NCBI GenBank assembly: GCA_000436755.1
Contig: FR887334.1
Coordinates: 6,240-17,269, forward strand
From: Clostridium sp. CAG:253
GTDB lineage: Bacteria; Bacillota; Clostridia; Lachnospirales; Lachnospiraceae
Length of the DNA: 11,030 nt
Direction of reading: 5' to 3'
Below are positions 1 to 7,025 of the stretch, piece after piece. Position 1 is the first letter of the stretch. The number at the start of each line of letters is the position of its first letter. A model generated the notes under the pieces. The model saw only the letters and a program-made list of their open reading frames with translations, ran no database searches and was not told the origin of the DNA. Made by a program: the position numbers and the translations under genes.

Positions 1-540
1 TGGTTTTGCATTTTCGAGTCCATATTGAAAACCACATATACATGCTGATACACTGCAAAATGGAAAAAGGTATGTTAATAGTTTAAGATATATGTCACAA
101 TCGGGGACCATAAGAATATGGCAGGCTATCCAGTTTGAATTTAAATTGATAATAGCAGATAAGGATAATGCCAGTGTAAGGCTTATGATTATGCCTGTTA
201 AAAGAATATTGTTTGAGGTTAGGTTGTTTTTTCGTTTAAGATGCTTGCTGGTTTTGTCGTCAACAGATGTATCCGGTCTGCCTGAAAATGTGGCTGTAAC
301 TTGTGATATTGCACTTTGCATGCCGGCACCATATATTGTAAAGCAGAGTACATATATTGGAAATATAAGTTGATATGTGCCAAGAAGTTTTTCGCCGAGT
401 ATATCAGCAAGATATATTCTGTATATAAATCCTATTATGCGTGAAAGAATGCTTGCGGCTGAAAGTATGAGAGTTCCTTTTATGATATTGCTATTGAGTC
501 TGTTTTTTATAAATTTTTCTGTTTTTACGGCTGAGTTCAT
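1..540 (-). CDS. SpoVB-like polysaccharide/lipid flippase (partial, N-terminal 180 residues)
   Basis: This reading frame opens at the ATG complementary to 538-540 and stays open to the window edge, so only the first 180 residues are present and the C-terminus is missing. On the minus strand a GAGGAA ribosome binding site lies a few bases upstream of the start. The N-terminus has the pattern of the MATE/PST (MOP) superfamily as seen in SpoVB and related flippases: a basic start, then KGTLILSAASILSRIIGF (residues 21-38), RIYLADILGEKLLGTYQL and an Ala/Gly-rich second helix ending GMQSAISQ. Membrane segments are visible at about residues 18-40, 54-78, 110-132 and 155-172, with a charged loop at about 85-107. 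Family members flip lipid-linked sugars or peptidoglycan precursors across the membrane; SpoVB itself acts in spore cortex formation. Whether this copy is the sporulation protein or a general flippase cannot be decided from the fragment. It is divergent from the cysteine desulfurase gene. Confidence 0.82.
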   Translation of the reverse strand, partial: MNSAVKTEKFIKNRLNSNIIKGTLILSAASILSRIIGFIYRIYLADILGEKLLGTYQLIFPIYVLCFTIYGAGMQSAISQVTATFSGRPDTSVDDKTSKHLKRKNNLTSNNILLTGIIISLTLALSLSAIINLNSNWIACHILMVPDCDIYLKLLTYLFPFCSVSACICGFQYGLENAKP

Positions 541-646
541 AAAGATTCCTCGCTTCTGAATGTTCAAACCTATTAATTTATTTTATTAAGTCACAGATAA
601 AAATATGATGAATATATTGATTTTAAATATGGGGCGGAGGCGTGAT

Positions 647-1795
647 ATGATATATCTTGACCATGCGGCAACTACATCTGTCTGTCCACAGGCGGTTGCT
701 GAGATGAAGAAATGTCTGGAAATATATTATGGAAATCCATCAGGGGCATATGAGTTTGCGCAGCAGTGTAAGGAAAAGATAGAGATTGCCAGAAAACAGG
801 TGGCAAAGAGTATAAATGCATCTAAAGATGAAATTTATTTTACAAGCGGTGGCACGGAAAGTGACAATTGGGCATTATTTGGAACAGTTGAAGCCTGCAG
901 GTATAAGGGAAGAAGAGGAAGGCATATTATAACAAGCTGCATTGAACATCATGCAATTCTCAATTCATGTAAGGCATTAGAAAAGCAGGGTTACAGGGTG
1001 ACATATCTCCCGGTTGATGAGAGAGGGATTATCTCATTGAGGGAGCTTGAAAGAGCAATAAGAACTGACACTATACTTATATCGATAATGTATGCCAACA
1101 ATGAAATCGGAACGATACAGCCGATAGATGAAATTGCGCAGATTGCAAAGAAGTATAACATTTATTTTCATACAGATGCGGTTCAGGCGTATATGCATGT
1201 ACCTATTGATGTAAAAAAGAGTGGAATACATATGATGAGTGTGAGCTCACATAAGCTTTGCGGACCGAAGGGAACAGGGTTTCTTTATATAGCGGATGGA
1301 TGTGATATAGAGAAATTTATTTACGGAGGAAAGCAGGAGCGTGATATGAGGGCAGGAACAGAAAATGTGCCGGGAATCGTAGGTATGGGTGCAGCGGTAA
1401 ATGAGGGATTTAAAAATATGTACCAGAAAAATGTCAAGACAGCAAATGTAAGGGATTATTTTTTGTCGAGAATAGAGAATGAAATTGAGGATGTAAGATT
1501 AAATGGACCAAAACCGGGAAATGAAAGACTTCCCGGAAACTTAAATGTAAGTTTTAAGGGGATTGAGGGAGAAACATTACTTGTTATACTTGACATGAAC
1601 GGAATTTGTGCCTCAGCAGGCTCTGCATGTAATACAGGGGAGCCTGGAATTTCTCATGTGATAGAGAGTATTGGTGTTCCAAAAGAATATGCCGATGGCA
1701 CCATAAGATTTACTTTAGGAGAAGAAAATACCATAAGTGAAGTTGACCGTGTGATGGAAATTTTAAAAGATGCTGTAAGTGTTTTGAGGGAATGA
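647..1795 (+). CDS. Cysteine desulfurase, NifS/IscS class
   Basis: PLP-dependent class V aminotransferase-fold enzyme that removes sulfur from L-cysteine as an enzyme-bound persulfide, giving alanine, for Fe-S cluster, thiamine or tRNA thiolation pathways. The frame is open from an ATG at 605, but the ATG at 647 is preferred: a GGCGGAGG site ends 6 bases before it, and the protein then begins MIYLDHAATT, the family's usual first residues. This gives 382 residues, close to the usual length. Visible residues are the PLP lysine K203 in SSHKLCGPKG, the cofactor-contacting EHH at 100-102, D177 and Q180 in HTDAVQ, and the persulfide cysteine C328 in CASAGSAC. The loop after the cysteine reads NTGEPGISHV, where many relatives have a TSGSLEPSHV-like sequence of the same length. 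No scaffold (iscU/nifU), thiI or repressor gene adjoins it, so the sulfur acceptor is unknown. It converges with hisJ. Confidence 0.93.
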   Translation: MIYLDHAATTSVCPQAVAEMKKCLEIYYGNPSGAYEFAQQCKEKIEIARKQVAKSINASKDEIYFTSGGTESDNWALFGTVEACRYKGRRGRHIITSCIEHHAILNSCKALEKQGYRVTYLPVDERGIISLRELERAIRTDTILISIMYANNEIGTIQPIDEIAQIAKKYNIYFHTDAVQAYMHVPIDVKKSGIHMMSVSSHKLCGPKGTGFLYIADGCDIEKFIYGGKQERDMRAGTENVPGIVGMGAAVNEGFKNMYQKNVKTANVRDYFLSRIENEIEDVRLNGPKPGNERLPGNLNVSFKGIEGETLLVILDMNGICASAGSACNTGEPGISHVIESIGVPKEYADGTIRFTLGEENTISEVDRVMEILKDAVSVLRE

Positions 1796-1803
1796 TAGAT
1801 GTT

Positions 1804-1840
1804 TCCGGTAAAACTTTAAAGGTCATAAAGTTTTACCGGA
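1804..1840. terminator. Perfect inverted repeat between convergent genes, probable bidirectional terminator
   Basis: TCCGGTAAAACTTTA (1804-1818) is matched perfectly by TAAAGTTTTACCGGA (1826-1840), giving a 15-bp stem with a 7-base loop. It sits 8 bases after the cysteine desulfurase stop and 17 bases beyond the hisJ stop, the usual place for a shared terminator. Neither strand has a clear run of Ts directly after the stem, so termination may be inefficient or rely on another mechanism. The structure is seen directly; the function is inferred from position. Confidence 0.55.
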
Positions 1841-1857
1841 CTTCAAAAATAATACTA

Positions 1858-2715
1858 TCACATTTTTATCATCTCTGCTTTTCTGCCTGTGAATTCACTA
1901 TAATACCTGAAACCGCACTTTTTTAATATTTCAGGAACTTTTTCAAAATCGTAGGCGAGGTGTTTACATTCGTGTGCATCGGAGCCTATTGTAATTATCT
2001 CGCCGCCAAGTTCGCAATAAAGTTTTAATATTTTTTCGTGAGGGTTTGGATGTCCGAGTCCGTATTTGAACCCGGCGGTATTTATTTCGATACCTTTTCC
2101 GTTGTATATAAGTGTTTTCAGTATTTGTTCTATTATATCCATTGAATCTGAGGTGAGTCTGTTTATATAAGTGTCATCTGAAAGACCCTGCGATTTCAGT
2201 TGTTTCATTTTAGGAGTGTAGCGGATTATGTAATCAATATGACCATATACATCAAAGTCAGCACCGAGATTGACATTGTTTAAGGTGGTTTCATAGTAGC
2301 GTAAAATTCCGCTTTTTTCAGGAGTATCACTCCAAAACGTATCATAGTACGGGTCTATATTGTCTACAAGGTGTGTTGAACCGATGACAAAATCAAACGG
2401 ATATTCTTCGGTAAGCGAAATACATTTGTCAAGGCAGTCTTTTTTTAGACCGAGTTCAATGCCCCTTCGGATTTTTATCCTGTCACCGTATTTTTCGCTC
2501 AGTCTTTTCATTTCCTCAAAATATGGCTCTATGTCGAGCAGAAACTCAGGTGTATCACCCTCGGATGGAAAATTATAATCCATATGGTCAGTAAAGCATA
2601 TGGAAGAAAATTCTTTTTCAATAGCGTTTTTTAACATATCTTCCATAGGTGTGTCGCTGTCTGTTGAAAAATATGTGTGTACATGATTGTCGGAATGAAT
2701 AATATCTGAAAACAT
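1858..2715 (-). CDS. hisJ: Histidinol-phosphatase, PHP-domain HisJ family
   Basis: Metal-dependent phosphatase of the PHP (polymerase and histidinol phosphatase) fold, predicted to hydrolyse L-histidinol phosphate to histidinol in the penultimate part of histidine synthesis. The 285-residue length fits the HisJ family. Metal-ligand motifs appear in the expected order: NHVHTYFSTDS with H11 and H13, FTDHMD with D43/H44, RRGIELG with E87, IGSTH with H115, DVYGHIDY with H159, and IGSDAHE with D246/H248. The start ATG (complement of 2713-2715) overlaps the rqcH stop as TAATG, and the ribosome binding site GGAGGTGA lies inside the end of rqcH, so translation is probably coupled. It lies away from any other his gene in the window. 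HisJ-family proteins are sometimes annotated more broadly as PHP-domain phosphoesterases, so the exact substrate is inferred from family membership. Confidence 0.88.
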   Translation of the reverse strand: MFSDIIHSDNHVHTYFSTDSDTPMEDMLKNAIEKEFSSICFTDHMDYNFPSEGDTPEFLLDIEPYFEEMKRLSEKYGDRIKIRRGIELGLKKDCLDKCISLTEEYPFDFVIGSTHLVDNIDPYYDTFWSDTPEKSGILRYYETTLNNVNLGADFDVYGHIDYIIRYTPKMKQLKSQGLSDDTYINRLTSDSMDIIEQILKTLIYNGKGIEINTAGFKYGLGHPNPHEKILKLYCELGGEIITIGSDAHECKHLAYDFEKVPEILKKCGFRYYSEFTGRKAEMIKM

Positions 2716-4499
2716 TACTCAGTCACCTCCTTTATTCCTGTTATGTCTGTGCTAATAGTCATGGAATAATTTGTGTAGTAGACAACAAATCCGGGTTTGC
2801 TTCCATTTGGCTTTTTCACATGTTTTTTCTGTATATAGTCAATTTCAGCTTTGCCTTGTTCACATGCTTTTGAGTAGTGTGCGGCAAGTCGTGCAGCCTC
2901 TTCAAATGTGCGGTCAGGAAGTTCTTTACCCTCTGTTTTTACAATGACATGAGAGCCGGCACTTGCTTTTGCATGAAACCACCAGTCATTTCCAGTTGCG
3001 ATTTTGAAAGTAAGTTCATCATTCTGATAATTGTTTTTTCCGACATACATATCAAAACCGTCTGATGATATATAGTGGAGAGGCTTGCTTTTTTCGCTGT
3101 TTTTGCTGCCTTTATTTTTTTCATGGTGTTTTTTGATATATCCGCATTCTGAAAGTTCACGCTTGATTGCAACAAGATCCGATTCCTGACGTGCTATGTC
3201 AAGGGAATTGCTTATTGATTCAAGATGTTCAATTTCTTCTTTTGTTTCGGCGATTTGTATGTTCAATGCTTCAAAAGTTCGTTTGAGTTTTGCATACTTA
3301 TCAAAATATTTTTTTGCATTTTCAACTGCCGATTTTGTTTCGTCAAGCGGAATTGTTATCTCGTTTCCTGTATAATAATTTTCGCATGTGAGTGCTTTTT
3401 CTCCGCCTTTTAATTCGTAACCGTACGTTGTGAGAAGTTCTCCGTATACCTTGTATTTATCACGTTTTTCAGTGTCTTTTAACTGCTTGGTCTGTAAATC
3501 GTATTTTTTGTTGTTTCGTTCTAACAAAGTATTTGTTATTTTTCTAAGGTCGGCAGATTTCTGGTTTATTCTGCTCATCACCTCTTTTGTGGCATAGTAA
3601 TCATAGAGCATATTACTTACGGAATCACAGCTTTTTAACGTATATGCGTCGTCCTTTTGGTACATTGTGAGTTCGAGACTTGTAAATTCGGCAGGCATAT
3701 TGTTTTTAAATGCGATAACCGGGGCAAATTTTTTTTCAGAAATATCATTCATCATTTCAGAAAAGTTTCTATATAAATGAAGTTTTTCCATGTCACTTAA
3801 TTCAAGCGCATTATTTTTATCAGAAAGCGATGCCCTGTATATCAGTTCATTTGCCATAAGCGGGCTGAAACCTGTTATTGAAGTATAAATTGCTTTTGCA
3901 AGCGGCAGCGGCTTAGAGAGTACATTATCCGTAAATTCGCTTTCTGTAATGGCAAATGGATTATATTTGTGTTGTGTATCAGGTATAAAATATTCTCTTC
4001 CCGGGAGGACTTCCCTTACAGAACTTACAAGAAGTGATATATGTTTGATGCTGTCGATTATTTTATTGCTGTCATCACAGAAAATTATATTGCTGTGTTT
4101 ACCCATAAGTTCTACATAAAGATATTTTTTGCAGAGGTCGCCCATCTCGTTTAAATGTTCAAGTTCAAAACGGATAACTCTTTCAAGACCGATTTGTGAT
4201 ATAGAGACTATGCTGCAATTGTTCAGATGCTTTCTTAATACCATGCAGAACGTCGGTGCCGTAAGAGGCGATGTTTTATTTGTATCTGTAAGGTAGATAA
4301 GAGGCAGACTTGGGTTTACTGATATAGTGAGTCTTTTTGTGCTTCTTGCCGTTTTGCCGTTTTCGTCTGTTTTACTCTGTTTTATCGTAAGTAACAGTTC
4401 GTCTTTTTCAGGCTGGGCAATTTTTGTGATGCGTCCGCCTGTTATATTTGTATCAAGTTCATTGACAAGACTTGATATAACAATTCCATCAAGTGCCAT
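2715..4499 (-). CDS. rqcH: RqcH: NFACT-family ribosome quality control protein
   Basis: Bacterial homologue of Rqc2/NEMF, also annotated as fibronectin-binding protein FbpA. RqcH binds obstructed 50S-peptidyl-tRNA complexes and recruits tRNA-Ala to add C-terminal alanine tails that mark stalled nascent chains for degradation. The 594 residues show the full layout. The NFACT-N domain begins MALDGIVISSLVNEL and carries VELMGKHSNIIF at about 129-140 and VREVLPGREY at 161-170. A helix-hairpin-helix region lies at about 200-225, long coiled-coil segments at about 305-350 and 405-450, and the NFACT-R domain at about 472-585 with NDWWFHAKASAGSHVIV. The conserved acidic-Arg pair known as D97/R98 in Bacillus subtilis RqcH appears here as E106-R107 in GLERVIRFE. 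A GAGGT ribosome binding site lies about 8 bases before the ATG. It heads a two-gene unit with hisJ. Confidence 0.93.
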   Translation of the reverse strand: MALDGIVISSLVNELDTNITGGRITKIAQPEKDELLLTIKQSKTDENGKTARSTKRLTISVNPSLPLIYLTDTNKTSPLTAPTFCMVLRKHLNNCSIVSISQIGLERVIRFELEHLNEMGDLCKKYLYVELMGKHSNIIFCDDSNKIIDSIKHISLLVSSVREVLPGREYFIPDTQHKYNPFAITESEFTDNVLSKPLPLAKAIYTSITGFSPLMANELIYRASLSDKNNALELSDMEKLHLYRNFSEMMNDISEKKFAPVIAFKNNMPAEFTSLELTMYQKDDAYTLKSCDSVSNMLYDYYATKEVMSRINQKSADLRKITNTLLERNNKKYDLQTKQLKDTEKRDKYKVYGELLTTYGYELKGGEKALTCENYYTGNEITIPLDETKSAVENAKKYFDKYAKLKRTFEALNIQIAETKEEIEHLESISNSLDIARQESDLVAIKRELSECGYIKKHHEKNKGSKNSEKSKPLHYISSDGFDMYVGKNNYQNDELTFKIATGNDWWFHAKASAGSHVIVKTEGKELPDRTFEEAARLAAHYSKACEQGKAEIDYIQKKHVKKPNGSKPGFVVYYTNYSMTISTDITGIKEVTE

Positions 4500-4760
4500 A
4501 TAAATAACCTCGTTTCTTTTTAAATAGGATAAATAATATTTTAAACAAAATGGACATATTATTCAAGAACATCTTTGTTTATGGTGATTTTATAACATTA
4601 CGCAAGGGGTAAAATATCTTTTGATTCCAATAGAAACAGTTCAGCCATAAAAAATATCTGTTGTAAATTTTTCCAAATTGTGTTACTGTATATTGCGGTT
4701 TTTTTGAAATGAAACAGAGGGGATGCTAAAAATTAGTGAATAGGGAAAAGGTGAAATATT

Positions 4761-5501
4761 TTGTTGAGATTTATTTATGTGATAGCAGGTAATTTATATA
4801 GAGCATGGATGATTCCCAAAATGGGGTATTATTCGAGACATCCTGAGAAATATTCTGAACGGTTTCGCTATGAATACGACAGATATGCCATAAATCTTAT
4901 GAAAAAGACAGGGCGAATTACAACAGAAGGATTCGGAATGGAAAATCTTCCGAAAGATGGAGGATATGTCATGTTTTCAAATCATCAGGGCAAATATGAT
5001 GCACTTGGAATTATGCATACACATGATACCCCATGTTCTGTTGTGATGGATGATGCGAGAAGCCACGGACCTCTGGTGAAGCAGTTTATAGATCTGGTTG
5101 AAGGCAAGAGACTTAAACTTGACAATTTAAAACAGGCGGCAGGCATAATAAAAGAAGTTACAGAGGAAGTGAAAAAGGGACGTAAGTTTATAATTTTTCC
5201 GTCCGGCGGTTATGAGCATAGGAATGGAAATTATGTTGATGAATTTAAGCCCGGTGCATTTAAAAGCGCAATGAGGGCGAAAGCCCCCATTGTTCCGGTT
5301 GCAATAGTTGACTCGTGGAAAGTTTTCGATTTATGGAGTTTAAGAAAGGTAAAGACAGAAGTTTTTTATTTAAAACCAATGTTTTACGATGAGTATAAGG
5401 ATAAAAAATCAGTAGAGATATCTTCTATAGTATATAACAGGATATGTTCAGCAGTTGACTTTGCACAAAAAGGAGAGTTTGATAAGGCATTGCTGCAGTA
5501 A
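4761..5501 (+). CDS. Lysophospholipid (1-acylglycerol-3-phosphate) acyltransferase, PlsC family
   Basis: Predicted membrane-associated acyltransferase that adds a fatty acyl chain to a lysophospholipid, normally lysophosphatidic acid, in phospholipid synthesis. The start is a TTG at 4761: AAAGGTGA ends 6 bases before it and no in-frame ATG has a comparable site. The 246 residues give the usual family size. Motif I is NHQGKYD (H75 to D80, HX4D); the glycerol-phosphate-binding motif is FPSGGYEHR at about 146-154; motif IV is VPVAIVD at about 178-184. The FPSGG segment has Ser where PlsC enzymes usually have Glu (FPEG). The N-terminus (FIYVIAGNLYRAW) is a hydrophobic, interfacial stretch. It is a single gene, divergent from rqcH and converging on the carboxypeptidase gene. 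The fold assignment is secure; the exact acceptor is not. Confidence 0.87.
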   Translation: MLRFIYVIAGNLYRAWMIPKMGYYSRHPEKYSERFRYEYDRYAINLMKKTGRITTEGFGMENLPKDGGYVMFSNHQGKYDALGIMHTHDTPCSVVMDDARSHGPLVKQFIDLVEGKRLKLDNLKQAAGIIKEVTEEVKKGRKFIIFPSGGYEHRNGNYVDEFKPGAFKSAMRAKAPIVPVAIVDSWKVFDLWSLRKVKTEVFYLKPMFYDEYKDKKSVEISSIVYNRICSAVDFAQKGEFDKALLQ

Positions 5502-5512
5502 TCCGTGGTATT

Positions 5513-5544
5513 GTTTGGGGGCAAAATATTTTTTGTCCACCAAC
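5513..5544. terminator. Imperfect hairpin between convergent genes, possible terminator
   Basis: GGGCAAAA around 5519-5526 pairs with TTTTGTCC (5531-5538) over 8 bp including one G-T pair, with a 4-base loop. A few more pairs extend outward with mismatches. It lies in the 49-bp gap between the acyltransferase and carboxypeptidase stop codons. No T run follows on either strand, so the terminator call rests on position and the stem only. Confidence 0.3.
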
Positions 5545-5550
5545 ATAATG

Positions 5551-6807
5551 TTATAAGGGAATAACGCATAACATTCTTATGAGAATTTTCCTTATATAGC
5601 CAGGGGTTACGGCATCTATATCATGTTCGGCTTTTAATGGGGTTTGACGATATAGTTTATTGTTTACGTACAGTTTTGCAAAACCGAGTATGTCATTTTT
5701 GCTGACGGGTGCCGTAAGAGTGGACGGAAGTTTGATTTTGTATGTTATTTCATCGTTTTTTGACAACATAAGAATACATGGTTTATCGAAAACTTTTACA
5801 TTGGTGAAATTTGTCTGTCCTTTTAAGATATTGATTTTAAATGTTTTTTCCTCAGGTTTGAAGTTTACTTTTGAAAAGTTGTTAAAGCCATAATCCATAA
5901 GTTTTTTTGTGTCCTGCCATTTGTATGTTTTGTTTGGAGGCCAGCCACAGCCTAATACAGCAGATATAAGTGTAGTATTGTTTCTTGTTGCTGCTCCGCA
6001 GAAGCAATAGCCGGCTTTTCCTGTGAAACCTGTTTTGACACCGATTGCACCGTTATATTGGGAGAGAAAAGCATCTTTATTTGAAACATTGTATTGTTTA
6101 GAACCGTTTGTATTGGAAAAACTGTATGTTGAAGTGGTTATTATTTTTTTGAAATTTTTGTTTTCCAATGCATAGGAGGCTATCTTACAAAGTTCATACG
6201 CAGTTGTATAATGTCCTTTGGAATCGAGACCGTTGGGTGTTACAAAATGGGTGCTGCTACAGCCAAGTTCAGATGCTTTACGGTTCATGAGTTTTGCAAA
6301 ATTCTTTACGGAACCTCCTATATGCTCGGCGATGGCTACGGCGGTATCATTATGAGATTCAAGCATAAGGGAATACAATAAATCTCCGAGCCTGAATGTG
6401 TCACCTGACTTCATGTAAAGTTTTACTTTCGGCATTGATGCCGCATAATTTGAAACTTTTACTATATCATCGGGTTTGCCATTTTCAAGTGCAAGTATGC
6501 AGGTCATTATTTTTGTTGTACTTGCCATAGGAAGTTTTTTAAATGATTTTTTTTTATATAATATCTGACCACTGTTTTTTTCTATTAAACAGCAGGCTGT
6601 TGAGGAGAGCGTGGAAGGTTTTTCTGACTGCTTTTGTATACCACAGTTATTTGCTTTAACTTTTTTTATTACACAGTTTATGTGGTGTTGTTTTTGTGTG
6701 TTGTTAAAGTATTTTGCATTTAAACTTTTACAGCATGCTTTATATAGAAAAATGCTTAATATTGTGAGACTTAGTAAACACAGTATAAAATTTAATTGTG
6801 ATTTCAT
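5551..6807 (-). CDS. D-alanyl-D-alanine carboxypeptidase, peptidase S11 (DacF/PBP5-like)
   Basis: Penicillin-binding DD-carboxypeptidase that trims the terminal D-Ala from peptidoglycan pentapeptides outside the membrane. All three active-site motifs are present in order: STTK (S96-K99) in LPMASTTKIMTC, SHN (S151-N153) in MLESHNDTAVAIAEH, and KTG (K258-G260) in GVKTGFTGKAGYC. HFVTPNGLDSKGHYTTA at about 187-203 is also typical. An N-terminal hydrophobic segment at about 6-22 is a signal peptide or anchor, and a short amphipathic end, GYIRKILIRML, may add a membrane attachment as in other S11 enzymes. The C-terminal part from about 320 fits the beta-rich domain of PBP5-like proteins. An AGGAG site lies 8-9 bases before the ATG. 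The 418-residue protein has about 15 cysteines, many for an exported enzyme. The gene is divergent from the decarboxylase operon and converges with the acyltransferase. Closest functional label is DacF-like; whether it is vegetative or sporulation-linked is unknown. Confidence 0.92.
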   Translation of the reverse strand: MKSQLNFILCLLSLTILSIFLYKACCKSLNAKYFNNTQKQHHINCVIKKVKANNCGIQKQSEKPSTLSSTACCLIEKNSGQILYKKKSFKKLPMASTTKIMTCILALENGKPDDIVKVSNYAASMPKVKLYMKSGDTFRLGDLLYSLMLESHNDTAVAIAEHIGGSVKNFAKLMNRKASELGCSSTHFVTPNGLDSKGHYTTAYELCKIASYALENKNFKKIITTSTYSFSNTNGSKQYNVSNKDAFLSQYNGAIGVKTGFTGKAGYCFCGAATRNNTTLISAVLGCGWPPNKTYKWQDTKKLMDYGFNNFSKVNFKPEEKTFKINILKGQTNFTNVKVFDKPCILMLSKNDEITYKIKLPSTLTAPVSKNDILGFAKLYVNNKLYRQTPLKAEHDIDAVTPGYIRKILIRMLCVIPL

Positions 6808-6830
6808 GGTTATTACTCCTGCTATTTATT

Positions 6831-6894
6831 TGCATGTTATGTTACTGCTGTTTACGGCAGTGACATGAACAGTAACATAATATGCGTTTTTTTT
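6831..6894 (+). terminator. Long inverted repeat followed by T8: rightward terminator or attenuator
   Basis: TGCATGTTATGTTACTG (6831-6847) pairs with CAGTAACATAATATGCG (6870-6886) over about 17 bp with two G-T pairs, and eight Ts follow at 6887-6894. That is the form of an intrinsic terminator read on the plus strand. A second, shorter hairpin competes for the same left arm: ATGTTACTGC (6839-6848) also pairs with GCAGTGACAT (6857-6866), 10 bp with one G-T pair. No plus-strand gene lies directly upstream, because the carboxypeptidase runs the other way. The element could therefore end a transcript reading through from the acyltransferase, act as a leader attenuator of the decarboxylase operon, or serve as a DNA operator. 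Structure is seen; role is inferred. Confidence 0.5.
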
Positions 6895-6915
6895 GGCATA
6901 AATGCTAAAAAAAGG

Positions 6916-6989
6916 TTGCTATTTTTGAGCAAAAGTAATAAACTTATCATTGGTGTAAATTTGTTTATTTTTATTATTAAAACTAGATT
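6916..6989 (+). promoter_or_regulatory. Candidate promoters for the decarboxylase operon
   Basis: Two weak sigma-A-like candidates lie between the T8 tract and the first gene. One is TTGCTA (6916-6921), a 17-base spacer and TAAACT (6939-6944). The other is TTGTTT (6961-6966), a 17-base spacer and TAGATT (6984-6989). Both match the consensus only partly in a very AT-rich region where such matches arise easily. An imperfect inverted repeat, TTGGTGTAAAT (6950-6960) and ATTTACCAA (6987-6995), frames the second candidate and could be an operator. Confidence 0.25.
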
Positions 6990-7025
6990 TACCAAATATA
7001 TTCTACTATTATTGGAGGGCTGAAC

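Noticed and set aside
92..559. Short plus-strand open frames at the left edge
   Set aside because: They lie opposite the SpoVB-like reading frame, which has family-type membrane segments and a ribosome binding site.
605..646. Upstream start for the cysteine desulfurase giving 14 extra residues
   Set aside because: The extra residues do not fit the family N-terminus, and the GGCGGAGG site points to the ATG at 647.
541..646. Promoters between the SpoVB-like gene and the cysteine desulfurase
   Set aside because: The region must hold divergent promoters, but several weak AT-rich matches are equally possible and none stands out.
4500..4760. Promoter, riboswitch or small gene in the 261-bp region between rqcH and the acyltransferase
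   Set aside because: AT-rich DNA with a TATATT at 4689-4694 but no -35 at acceptable spacing, no convincing hairpin before the T run at 4699-4705, and no coding frame with a good start site.
6831..6995. BirA (biotin repressor) operator upstream of the biotin-dependent operon
   Set aside because: The TGTTA...TAACA arms look vaguely similar, but the spacing (10 or 22 bases between arms) and the sequences do not fit the BirA half-sites I know.
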